Positions 5,829 to 13,866 of a stretch of 15,397 nt of DNA are shown here, piece after piece. The stretch spans positions 1-15,397 of the forward strand of contig CAYJDA010000042.1 of the NCBI GenBank assembly GCA_964368815.1, read 5' to 3'. The DNA is from CAYJBH01 sp964368815 (GTDB taxonomy: Bacteria > Bacillota > Clostridia > Oscillospirales > Ruminococcaceae). The notes under the pieces are model-generated. The model was given only the letters and a program-made list of their open reading frames with translations. It made no database searches and had not been told where the DNA came from. The position numbers were made by a program, and so were the translations under genes. How positions within the stretch are numbered: position 1 is the stretch's first letter; every line of letters starts with the position of its first letter.

Positions 5829-6936
5829 CAACAAAAAGATTTCGGCGGTTATTGTTGCCGCAGGCAAAAGCAGCCGTTTTGGCAGGGATAAACTCTTAAT
5901 AAATATATCCGGAAAAAGCGTTATACAGCTCTCGGTTGAAGCATTTATTAACTGTGCTTTTATTGATGAAATTATAGTTGTTGTGGGTGAAAATCGTGAT
6001 GAGATAAAACATCAGCTAAACGGTTATGCGGTTAAACTTGTTCTCGGAGGCGAAAACCGATTCGACTCGGTTTTAAACGGTGTTAAAACAGCGAGCGGAG
6101 ATATTATTGCAGTTCACGACGGCGCGAGGCCTTTTGTTACAAAGCAGGTTATCGAGCGTACTGTTTTTGCAATGGATAAAGTTCGCATTGCCGCTCCCTC
6201 TTTGCCGGTAACCGAAACGGTTAAGCTGCTGAGCGGTGATTTTGTTGAGGATACACCTGCTCGGGATAGATTGGTAACGGTTCAAACCCCGCAAACCTTT
6301 TATCGGGAAGATTATCTGTTAGCCGCCAAGCAATACCGCGGTGAAACACCGACCGACGACTGCATGGTTATGGAATTTTCGAAACACAAGGTTTTAATGA
6401 CGCAGGGAGATAGGAATAATATAAAGATAACCACCGAGGCAGATGTAGCAAACAGAAAAAGAGGTAGCATGAGAATTGGGCAGGGATATGATGTTCATCG
6501 GTTGGTTGAAGATAGAAAGCTTATACTCGGCGGCGTTTTAATAGAACACAGCCATGGATTACTGGGGCACTCCGATGCCGATGTTTTATGTCATGCAATC
6601 TGCGATGCTCTGCTCGGCGCCGCCGCGCTCGGAGATATCGGAAAACATTTTCCGGATACCGATTTGAGATATAAAGGAGCAGACAGTATAAAACTTCTTT
6701 GTGAGGTTGCTAAACTTGTTAATAAAAGTGGGTACGATATAGTTAATATCGACAGTACGATTATAGCACAGCAACCTAAGATAGCGCCGTTCATTGCGGA
6801 TATGCGGCAAAATATCGCAAAGGCGGTTGAAATTTCGTATGATTGCGTTTCGGTTAAGGCAACTACCGAGGAAGGGCTCGGTTTCACCGGAAACAAGGAG
6901 GGGATATCCTCGGTTGCGATTGCTTGCATTGTTTAA
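5821..6936 (+). CDS. ispDF: Bifunctional IspD/IspF of the MEP isoprenoid pathway
   Basis: This 371-residue fusion carries two enzymes. Residues 1-216 are IspD (MEP cytidylyltransferase): the nucleotide-binding AAGKSSRFGRDK (13-24), VHDGARP (98-104) and TVQTPQTF are visible. Residues 217-371 are IspF (2,4-cyclodiphosphate synthase): the metal ligands D224, H226 and H258 correspond to D8, H10 and H42 of the stand-alone enzyme, and TEEGLGFTGNKEGI marks its C-terminal end. Together they perform the third and fifth steps of the MEP pathway. I chose the ATG at 5821 because GGAGG (5808-5812) lies 8 bases upstream; the frame extends five codons further but with no site. At the junction the IspF part starts with its own ATG at 6469, with GAGG at 6461-6464, so some separate IspF could be made. 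Confidence 0.95.
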   Translation: MFNNKKISAVIVAAGKSSRFGRDKLLINISGKSVIQLSVEAFINCAFIDEIIVVVGENRDEIKHQLNGYAVKLVLGGENRFDSVLNGVKTASGDIIAVHDGARPFVTKQVIERTVFAMDKVRIAAPSLPVTETVKLLSGDFVEDTPARDRLVTVQTPQTFYREDYLLAAKQYRGETPTDDCMVMEFSKHKVLMTQGDRNNIKITTEADVANRKRGSMRIGQGYDVHRLVEDRKLILGGVLIEHSHGLLGHSDADVLCHAICDALLGAAALGDIGKHFPDTDLRYKGADSIKLLCEVAKLVNKSGYDIVNIDSTIIAQQPKIAPFIADMRQNIAKAVEISYDCVSVKATTEEGLGFTGNKEGISSVAIACIV

Positions 6937-6987
6937 ACTTTGCAGAGATAATGTAAAAGTGCATATTAGAAATAAGGGGACAAAAAT

Positions 6988-7905
6988 ATGAGTGAATGGA
7001 TTGCAGACACTTTATACTTGATAAGCACCATGGAAATAAAGGATGTTCTTGATATCCTAATTGTGGCGGTAGTGGTTTATGCACTAATTATCATAGTGAG
7101 GGACACCAACACCAGTCAGGTTGTTAAGGGTATTTTATTGCTTTTTGCGGCAGACGTTTTTGCCGGGGCGATAGAATTACAGGCCTTTGGCTATCTGCTG
7201 AGTTCGGTTTTAGATTTTGGAATAATTGCCTTGTTCGTGCTGTTTCAACCCGAGATACGCCGCGGGCTCGACCAGATGGGAAGGGCGAGATTTTTGGGCA
7301 ACAACATATTCACCCGAAGAATTACCGATGAGGGATACCGTGATAAATGGTTAAAGACTGTTACCGCTGTTTGTGATGCTGTTCAGCAGATGTCAGACAA
7401 GCATACCGGCGCACTTATAGTTTTAGAGAGAAGTTCTCATCTTTATGAATACAGCCGCAACGCTACCAGAATAAACGCCGATGTTTCCACCGAGCTATTA
7501 TGCAATATCTTTTTTAACGGCTCGCCATTACATGATGGCGCGGCAATTATAGTAGACGCAAGATTACTTAGTGCCGGCTGCGTTATGCCACTTTCCGGAA
7601 ATATCGAGCTGAGTAAAGACCTTGGAACAAGGCATCGTGCAGCTCTTGGTATTGCCGAGATGACGGATGCCATTGCGGTAGTTGTTTCGGAGGAAACGGG
7701 TGCGGTTTCTATGGCGAAAAACGGCGTACTTATCAGAAGAATTAACCGCTCCAGCCTCTATTCAATGTTAGAAGAGGAGCTGGTTCCGAAGAAAAAGAGT
7801 GAAGAGGCACGACGGGACGTTAAAGACTTTATTGGTCGGCTGTTTAAAAAAGAAAAGATTGCCGAACAGCAGAACGACGAGGAGGGTGAAAATGAAGAAA
7901 ATTAA
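6988..7905 (+). CDS. cdaA: Diadenylate cyclase CdaA (c-di-AMP synthase)
   Basis: The 305-residue protein has about three N-terminal membrane helices (about 18-90) and a cytoplasmic DAC domain (about 95-265) that joins two ATP into c-di-AMP. The catalytic DGA (D183-G184-A185) and RHR (215-217) motifs are both intact. The C-terminal tail (about 270-305) is charged and probably disordered. CdaA is the membrane-bound housekeeping cyclase of Firmicutes, controlling potassium and osmolyte transport and cell-wall balance. AGGGGA (6975-6980) precedes the ATG by 7 bases. cdaR overlaps its end by 14 bases, which implies coupled expression. Confidence 0.96.
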   Translation: MSEWIADTLYLISTMEIKDVLDILIVAVVVYALIIIVRDTNTSQVVKGILLLFAADVFAGAIELQAFGYLLSSVLDFGIIALFVLFQPEIRRGLDQMGRARFLGNNIFTRRITDEGYRDKWLKTVTAVCDAVQQMSDKHTGALIVLERSSHLYEYSRNATRINADVSTELLCNIFFNGSPLHDGAAIIVDARLLSAGCVMPLSGNIELSKDLGTRHRAALGIAEMTDAIAVVVSEETGAVSMAKNGVLIRRINRSSLYSMLEEELVPKKKSEEARRDVKDFIGRLFKKEKIAEQQNDEEGENEEN

Positions 7906-9151
7906 ACGTCTAAATCTATCACATCTTTTCGAGTCGAGAAAGTTTAATTTTATTTTCTCAATCCTGGTTGCGATAGTATGTTGGTACTTTGTTGCCACTA
8001 CGATAGAAACCCAGCATGACGGAATTGTTGAGGATGTGCCGGTTAACTTTTCGGTAGGCATGGTTTCGGTTACCTCTCAGGGTCTTAATATACTCGGAAC
8101 TCCCGAGGCTACCGTTGATATTATGGTAACGGGTGAGCGTGCATTGGTTGGCAGTCTCAGGGCGTCGGATTTTAACGTTGTTGTTCGATACGATAATGTT
8201 ACCGGTGCCGGAAGCTATTCCCTTCCTATATCGGTTACCAAGGCGGATAACTACGCCGATTTTGCCATTCTGTCGGTAACTCCGTTATCTGTCGAAATCG
8301 AGGTGGATAGGATAGAGACGATATCAATGCCGGTGTCGGTAGATATTAGTGATATTGTTATCGAGGAAGGGTATATCGCAGGATTGCCTTCAGCAACCCC
8401 GGCAGAGATAACGATACAGGGTTCTCGGTCGGAGGTGTCAAGAATATCCTCTGCAGTTGTTAGCTATGAGGGCACAACTCCGCTTAACGAGCGTGCTGTG
8501 GGTGCGGGTGAAATTCTGCTCTATGATGTTGATGGAGGAGAAATAATAACAACGGGGCTAACGCTAAGCGCCTCCGAGGCGGAAATATCCATTCCCATTC
8601 AAAAGATAGGAATGATGAAAACCAAGGTGGAATTTATTAATGCACCGGATGGATTTGATATCGATACGCTTAACTATGAGATAACGCCGTCCGAGATAAG
8701 GGTGTCGGGCAGTGAGGGCGATATCGACCAGGCAGGAGACCTGTTGCTTGGCTATATCGATCTTAAAAACTTTTCGATGAATTATGGAGAATCCTTTGAG
8801 GTGGTTCTTCCTTCCGGCTTTACAAATCTTGATAATATTAACACGGCTCAGGTAGTGTTTGATACCGAAGACATGTCGGAGCGAACGGTTGTTGTGGAGG
8901 ATTTCACAATTAAAAATGCAATAGCCGGAATGGAGGTAAATTTGGATAACCTCATTGTTCAGGGTGTAACCCTTGTAGGAGATGCCGAAACGTTGGAGAC
9001 CCTTGCCAGCGGTAGCGTTATCGGCGAAATTGATTCCGACGACATAAACGTAACCCAAGGTGTTCAGGAAGTTCCGATTAAAATTCAAATCCCCACGGCT
9101 GATAACATTTTTGCTATAGGGGAATACACCGTAGCGATAGAAATTTCTTAA
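7892..9151 (+). CDS. cdaR: CdaA regulator CdaR (YbbR-domain protein)
   Basis: From the ATG at 7892 the product has 419 residues: a basic N-terminus, one membrane helix near 18-38, and an extracytoplasmic region made of successive beta-rich YbbR repeats (about four, spanning roughly 45-415), each ending with I/V-rich strands such as PLSVEIEVDRI. CdaR binds CdaA through the membrane and modulates c-di-AMP synthesis. I chose 7892 because GGAGG (7881-7885) lies 6 bases upstream; a longer frame from 7799 would add 31 residues inside cdaA and break the N-terminal topology. In many Firmicutes glmM follows; here recJ does. Confidence 0.92.
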   Translation: MKKIKRLNLSHLFESRKFNFIFSILVAIVCWYFVATTIETQHDGIVEDVPVNFSVGMVSVTSQGLNILGTPEATVDIMVTGERALVGSLRASDFNVVVRYDNVTGAGSYSLPISVTKADNYADFAILSVTPLSVEIEVDRIETISMPVSVDISDIVIEEGYIAGLPSATPAEITIQGSRSEVSRISSAVVSYEGTTPLNERAVGAGEILLYDVDGGEIITTGLTLSASEAEISIPIQKIGMMKTKVEFINAPDGFDIDTLNYEITPSEIRVSGSEGDIDQAGDLLLGYIDLKNFSMNYGESFEVVLPSGFTNLDNINTAQVVFDTEDMSERTVVVEDFTIKNAIAGMEVNLDNLIVQGVTLVGDAETLETLASGSVIGEIDSDDINVTQGVQEVPIKIQIPTADNIFAIGEYTVAIEIS

Positions 9152-9183
9152 TCAACTATTTATGGGAGGCAACCAACGGTTTA

Positions 9184-11124
9184 ATGATTAATCTTGAATA
9201 TAAAATCTGGGAAATTCCAACCGTTAGGGGTTCGCTCTACGATATGGTTAAGGAACAAAGGGGCGACCCAAACGAAAAGGAGATTATCGACCCCTTTCGC
9301 ATGAAGGATATGGATACCGCCACCGACCTAATTTTTGAGGCGATAGAAACCGGACAACGCATCGTTGTTTTTGGCGACTATGACGTGGACGGTGTAACCG
9401 CCTCGGCAATCTTGATGAACTACCTTGAAGGGGTGGGCGCAGATGTTTACTATAAACTCCCAAATCGAATAGAGGACGGCTACGGTATATCCGAAGATGC
9501 TGTTTATGCGCTGATAGAAAAAAATGTTAACCTAATTATAACGGTGGATAACGGCATATCGGCACACAAGGCCGCCCAGCTCGCACATGATAACAACATT
9601 ACCTTTATTATTACCGACCATCATCAACCCTCCGAAACACTTCCGGTGGCTGATGCCATAGTAAACCCCAAAAGAAGCGACGACGACAGCGGTTACGAAA
9701 CCCTTTCGGGCGCAGGGGTAGCATTATGCCTTGTTGCCGCTTTAGAGGGTTGCAGTGTAAACGAGATACTTTATGAATATTCCGAGCTTGCCGCCCTTGG
9801 AACGGTTTGCGATGTTATGCCTCTTAACAGGCTTAACCGAACCATTGTTAGGGCGGGGCTCTCGGTTATGAACGAGTCGCCAAGTGAGGGTGTAGCCGCC
9901 ATTCTTACCTCTGCAAAGCAGAACGATAGAGAGGTTACAGCAACCACACTGGGTTTCACCATAGGTCCGAGGCTTAACTCGGCCGGAAGAATGGAGGATC
10001 CCTCGGCGGCGCTATCGCTACTTTTATCGGAGGATGAGGAGGAGTGTTATATCCTTGCCGAAAAGTTAGAGGAGTGCAATTTAGATAGACGAAACACCGA
10101 GCTTGAGGTTATCGAAAAGCTAACCCTCGAGGCGGAGATGCAACACCGTTTGCCGGTTTTAGTTTTGTTTGCCGATGATATACATGAGGGCGTTATCGGC
10201 CTTGCCGCGGCAAGGTTGATGCGTAGCCACAACAAGCCTACAATAGTTATCTCACTCTCGGGTGAGGAGGGCAAAGGAAGCGGACGCTCACCCGAGGGGT
10301 TTTCGCTTTATGATGCGCTTAGCGAGTGTAGCGAATATCTTCTTGGCTTTGGAGGCCATACCCTTGCGGCAGGGCTTTCAATTAAAAGGCAAAACTGTGA
10401 TGCCTTTAGGGCGGCAATAAACCGCTATGCCGTTTCGGTTATGCCAAGCTGCAATCTACGCAGCATTACTGCCGACGGCCTTATAACCGAGGCTTTAAAC
10501 GTGAACGAGGTGGAGAAGCTTAAAGCGTTCGAGCCGTTTGGGCAGGAAAATCGAACACCCTGTTTTATTATGTTAAACGTGGTTATAGAAAAGGTTGTTT
10601 CCATGAAGGAAAAACACTGCCGCGTTTTCTTTGTTTACCAAAATGAAAAATACTGCGCAACCTGCTTTTCCAGAACACCCCAATCCTTTGGCTACTCCGG
10701 CGGTGATAAGGTGGATTTACTTGTTGAAACCTCAATATACGCTTCACCGTCAGGTGATAGCTTATCGTTACTGATAAAGGAAACTCGTCCAAGCGGTATG
10801 CCGAATCTTATCTGCGAGACGGTTAAAATTTTTTCGGATTATTATCACGGCAGGGTTTTAACCGAAGAGGAAAAAAGCCGCCTTTATCCAAACAGGGATT
10901 TTATGATTAGGGTATTTAAATCGGTTGAGGGCTGCTCGGCTATAGATACCGCTAAGTATCTATCCGGCTTTGATGCTCAGGATTCCGGCAGAGTTTTAGC
11001 GGCAATTATGGGGCTGTTAGAGCTTGGTTTAATCTACGAGAAAAACGGAGTTATATATAAAACCGAAAATCCGCAAAAAAAGAATTTGCAGGATAGCTTG
11101 GTTATCGGAGGGCTGGCAAATTGA
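9184..11124 (+). CDS. recJ: Single-stranded-DNA-specific exonuclease RecJ
   Basis: The 646-residue product has the RecJ order of domains: DHH phosphoesterase core with GDYDVDG (64-70), TVDNG (about 119-123), DHH (145-147) and LGTVCDVMPL (about 205-214); DHHA1 domain with GGHTLAAG (390-397); an OB-like domain introduced by EPFGQEN (about 450); and a C-terminal extension (about 540-646) that may form a winged helix. RecJ degrades single-stranded DNA 5' to 3' in recombination and mismatch or base-excision repair. The region before motif I is shorter than in typical RecJ proteins. GGGAGG (9164-9169) is 14 bases upstream of the ATG, slightly far. Its stop overlaps the start of rel. Confidence 0.93.
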   Translation: MINLEYKIWEIPTVRGSLYDMVKEQRGDPNEKEIIDPFRMKDMDTATDLIFEAIETGQRIVVFGDYDVDGVTASAILMNYLEGVGADVYYKLPNRIEDGYGISEDAVYALIEKNVNLIITVDNGISAHKAAQLAHDNNITFIITDHHQPSETLPVADAIVNPKRSDDDSGYETLSGAGVALCLVAALEGCSVNEILYEYSELAALGTVCDVMPLNRLNRTIVRAGLSVMNESPSEGVAAILTSAKQNDREVTATTLGFTIGPRLNSAGRMEDPSAALSLLLSEDEEECYILAEKLEECNLDRRNTELEVIEKLTLEAEMQHRLPVLVLFADDIHEGVIGLAAARLMRSHNKPTIVISLSGEEGKGSGRSPEGFSLYDALSECSEYLLGFGGHTLAAGLSIKRQNCDAFRAAINRYAVSVMPSCNLRSITADGLITEALNVNEVEKLKAFEPFGQENRTPCFIMLNVVIEKVVSMKEKHCRVFFVYQNEKYCATCFSRTPQSFGYSGGDKVDLLVETSIYASPSGDSLSLLIKETRPSGMPNLICETVKIFSDYYHGRVLTEEEKSRLYPNRDFMIRVFKSVEGCSAIDTAKYLSGFDAQDSGRVLAAIMGLLELGLIYEKNGVIYKTENPQKKNLQDSLVIGGLAN

Positions 11125-13277
11125 CCTATGAAGTTTTAAAACAAAAAATTGAGGAACAAAATCGAGGAATCGACCTGGAGGCTGTTTACAGCGCCTATGA
11201 GATGGCAAATCTCGCACATGAGGGACAGCTGCGAAAATCGGGCGAACCGTATATAATCCATCCGCTTAATGTTGCTATGTTACAGGTAGAGCTTGGAATG
11301 GATACCCCCTCCATAGTGGCGGCGTTACTGCATGACGTTGTTGAGGACACCGAAGTTTCTTTAGAGACTGTTAAGAAAAAATTTGGCGCAGAGGTTTCCG
11401 AGCTGGTAGACGGTTTAACAAAACTTGGCGCAATTTCATTTTCATCTATAGCCGAACAGCAGGCAGAAAATCTACGCAAGATGCTTCTTGCCATGAGCAA
11501 CGACATCAGGGTTATGATAATTAAGCTGTGCGATCGTATTCATAATATGAGAACGCTGGATGCAGTTCCACCTAAAAAACAGCTAAGCACAGCCCTCGAA
11601 ACCATGGAGGTTTATGCGCCTATTGCATATCGCCTCGGTATGAAAAAGCTAAAAGAGGAGCTGGAGGACAGAAGCCTTTTTTATCTCGACCGCTTTGGGT
11701 ATAACGAGATAACCGAAGCAGTTGGAAACACAGGAGAAACAAAGCTTTACATCGAACGGGTAACCCAGGAGGTAGAGCGCGGAATACTCGAGGGCGGCAT
11801 TAAAAATGCACGGTTTGAGAGTAGAATAAAAAGCGTGTACGGTATCTACCGCAAAATGTTTATGGACAATAAAAATTTCGATGAGATTTTTGATATCTAC
11901 GCACTGCGCGTTATAGTTGATAATGTTGGCGACTGCTACAGCTCGCTTGGAATTATTCATGACCTGTTTCACCCCGTTCCAAACCGATTTAAGGATTATA
12001 TATCCACACCTAAGCCCAACCTTTACCGAAGCCTACACACAACGGTTGTAGGCCCCGGAGGAACACCGGTAGAGGTTCAGATAAGAACCTACGATATGCA
12101 CCGAACGGCAGAGTTTGGCGTTGCGGCACACTGGAAATATAAAGCAGGGGTAACCGCCGACGATAGGTTGGAGGAGCGGTTATCCTGGGTAAGACAGCTG
12201 CTTTACGAGGACGGGGATTCAGCCGACAGCGACGAAATTATCCGTAATATTAAGTACGAGCTGGTTCCGCAGGAGGTATATGTTTTTACACCGCGCGGCG
12301 ATGTTATTACCCTGCCAATAGGAGCAACGGCAATCGACTTTGCGTATGCAATCCATTCGCAGGTGGGCAATCGCATGGTGGGCGCAAAGATAGGCGGGCG
12401 GTTGGTGTCCATCGATCATGTTTTAGAAAACGGAGAAATTATAGAGGTTATAACCGGTCCGGAAAACAAAGGGCCGGGTAGAGATTGGTTAAATATCGTT
12501 AGAACCAGCGAGGCAAGAAACAAGATAAGAACCTGGTTTAAAAAGGAGCGGCGAGAGGAAAATATCGAGCAGGGGCGCGATATGATAGAAAAGGAGCTTC
12601 GCCGAGCTGGAATAAACTTTACGGCCGAGGAAAAGGAACAGGTTCTTTTTGACATAGCAAAACGGCAACGGTTACACTCCATAGATGAGCTGTACTCCAC
12701 CCTTGGGTATGGCGGTATTACCATGACCAAGGTTATGTCGCGTATTAAAGAGGAGTACGCCAAGATATTTAAGGCGAAGGACCCTGCCGATGTATTTGCT
12801 ATACCCGAAAAGAAGGAACGCTCTAACGAGGGGGTTGTTGTGGAGGGAATCGACAACTGTCTTGTTAAGTTTGCAAAGTGTTGTTCTCCTTTGCCCGGGG
12901 ATAGAATTGTTGGGTTTATAACGCGAGGGCACGGCGTGGCAATCCATAAGCAGGAGTGTTCTAACTATATAAGGGGTAAGGATTCACCCGAGAGTAGTGT
13001 TCGCTGGTTGTCGGCACATTGGGCCGCCGATGTTAAGGTCGACTTTAATGCAATTCTTCATATCTCTACCATCAACCGAAACGGCATACTTGCCGATATT
13101 ACCGTTGCACTATCTAACATGAAGGTGCCTATAGTTAACCTAAATGCAAAACAATCTACCGACGGTGCAAATGCCGATTTTACCATAACAATATCGGTAG
13201 CAAATCTTGACCATCTTAACACCGTTCTCACTAAACTTAAAAAGATTAAAGACGTCCACAGTATCGACAGAAGGTAA
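11121..13277 (+). CDS. rel: Bifunctional (p)ppGpp synthetase/hydrolase Rel
   Basis: The 718-residue protein has all long-RSH domains: HD hydrolase (about 25-150) with H47 and H71-D72-VVED, synthetase (about 210-350), TGS (about 386-445, VYVFTPRGDVITLP), the conserved-cysteine region (KCCSPLPGD...GHGVAIHKQEC, about 575-610) and a C-terminal ACT domain (about 645-718). RFKD at 289-292 is the motif of bifunctional enzymes, not of synthetase-only RelA, and the HD site is intact, so both making and breaking (p)ppGpp is expected. It starts with TTG at 11121, overlapping the recJ stop as TTGA; GGAGGG (11107-11112) is well placed at 8 bases, and a nearby ATG at 11128 is out of frame. This implies coupling to recJ. 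The apt gene often found between recJ and rel is absent. Confidence 0.96.
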   Translation: MTYEVLKQKIEEQNRGIDLEAVYSAYEMANLAHEGQLRKSGEPYIIHPLNVAMLQVELGMDTPSIVAALLHDVVEDTEVSLETVKKKFGAEVSELVDGLTKLGAISFSSIAEQQAENLRKMLLAMSNDIRVMIIKLCDRIHNMRTLDAVPPKKQLSTALETMEVYAPIAYRLGMKKLKEELEDRSLFYLDRFGYNEITEAVGNTGETKLYIERVTQEVERGILEGGIKNARFESRIKSVYGIYRKMFMDNKNFDEIFDIYALRVIVDNVGDCYSSLGIIHDLFHPVPNRFKDYISTPKPNLYRSLHTTVVGPGGTPVEVQIRTYDMHRTAEFGVAAHWKYKAGVTADDRLEERLSWVRQLLYEDGDSADSDEIIRNIKYELVPQEVYVFTPRGDVITLPIGATAIDFAYAIHSQVGNRMVGAKIGGRLVSIDHVLENGEIIEVITGPENKGPGRDWLNIVRTSEARNKIRTWFKKERREENIEQGRDMIEKELRRAGINFTAEEKEQVLFDIAKRQRLHSIDELYSTLGYGGITMTKVMSRIKEEYAKIFKAKDPADVFAIPEKKERSNEGVVVEGIDNCLVKFAKCCSPLPGDRIVGFITRGHGVAIHKQECSNYIRGKDSPESSVRWLSAHWAADVKVDFNAILHISTINRNGILADITVALSNMKVPIVNLNAKQSTDGANADFTITISVANLDHLNTVLTKLKKIKDVHSIDRR

Positions 13278-13299
13278 ATTATACACAATGGAGAAAAGA

Positions 13300-13866
13300 A
13301 TGAACATTAAACATATAGTAGCAAGCCCGCCATACTGCACCAATAGTTTTGTTTTAACCGAGGGAAGCGATACCGTTATTATCGACCCTGCGGCTGATAT
13401 TAAGGAGTACGAAAAATATTGCGGCAGTGGACTAAGGTTACTGTTAACCCATGGCCATTTCGACCATATAACCTCGGTGGAGGCTCTGCGTGGAGGCGGA
13501 GCTAAGCTATATATGTCGAGGGAGGATTCCGAGCAGTTTTCCATAAAGCCTGACGGCTACCTTAAGGAGGGGGATACCGTTAAGGTTGGCGATACCGAGC
13601 TTTTGGTTTTAGCAACTCCGGGCCATACGCCGGGCAGCCTGTGTTTTTACACCAAGGGGCATCTTTTTGCCGGCGATACCTTGTTTTACCATAACTGCGG
13701 AAGGTGTGACCTGCCGGGTGGCGACTATAATGTTATGTTAAACAGCCTTAAAAAATTGTCGGAACTGCCACCGGATACCGCAGTTTATCCCGGACATGAA
13801 AATTTTAGCGACATTGCAGACGAGCATCTCTTTAATCCATATATGAAGGAAGCCATGTCGAAATGA
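13300..13866 (+). CDS. MBL-fold metallo-hydrolase, glyoxalase II-like
   Basis: The 188-residue protein carries the metallo-beta-lactamase metal motif THGHFDH (50-56, HxHxDH), then GHTPGSL, GDTLF and PGHE, the later histidine and aspartate ligands. The compact size matches the single-domain YcbL/type II glyoxalase-like hydrolases commonly found next to rel and hemZ in Clostridia. The substrate is unknown; thioester hydrolysis is a family-based guess. Two starts are possible: ATG 13300 with GGAG 6 bases upstream (preferred), or ATG 13288 with AAGGT 12 bases upstream, adding four residues. Its TGA overlaps the hemZ ATG by 4 bases. Confidence 0.9.
   Translation: MNIKHIVASPPYCTNSFVLTEGSDTVIIDPAADIKEYEKYCGSGLRLLLTHGHFDHITSVEALRGGGAKLYMSREDSEQFSIKPDGYLKEGDTVKVGDTELLVLATPGHTPGSLCFYTKGHLFAGDTLFYHNCGRCDLPGGDYNVMLNSLKKLSELPPDTAVYPGHENFSDIADEHLFNPYMKEAMSK

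Noticed and set aside
7799..7891. Longer N-terminus for CdaR
   Set aside because: The extra 31 residues overlap cdaA and are not YbbR-like; the ATG at 7892 has GGAGG 6 bases upstream and gives normal membrane topology.
8564..9088. Reverse-strand open frame of 174 codons inside cdaR
   Set aside because: It is a shadow of the YbbR repeats on the other strand, with no start signal or recognisable family.
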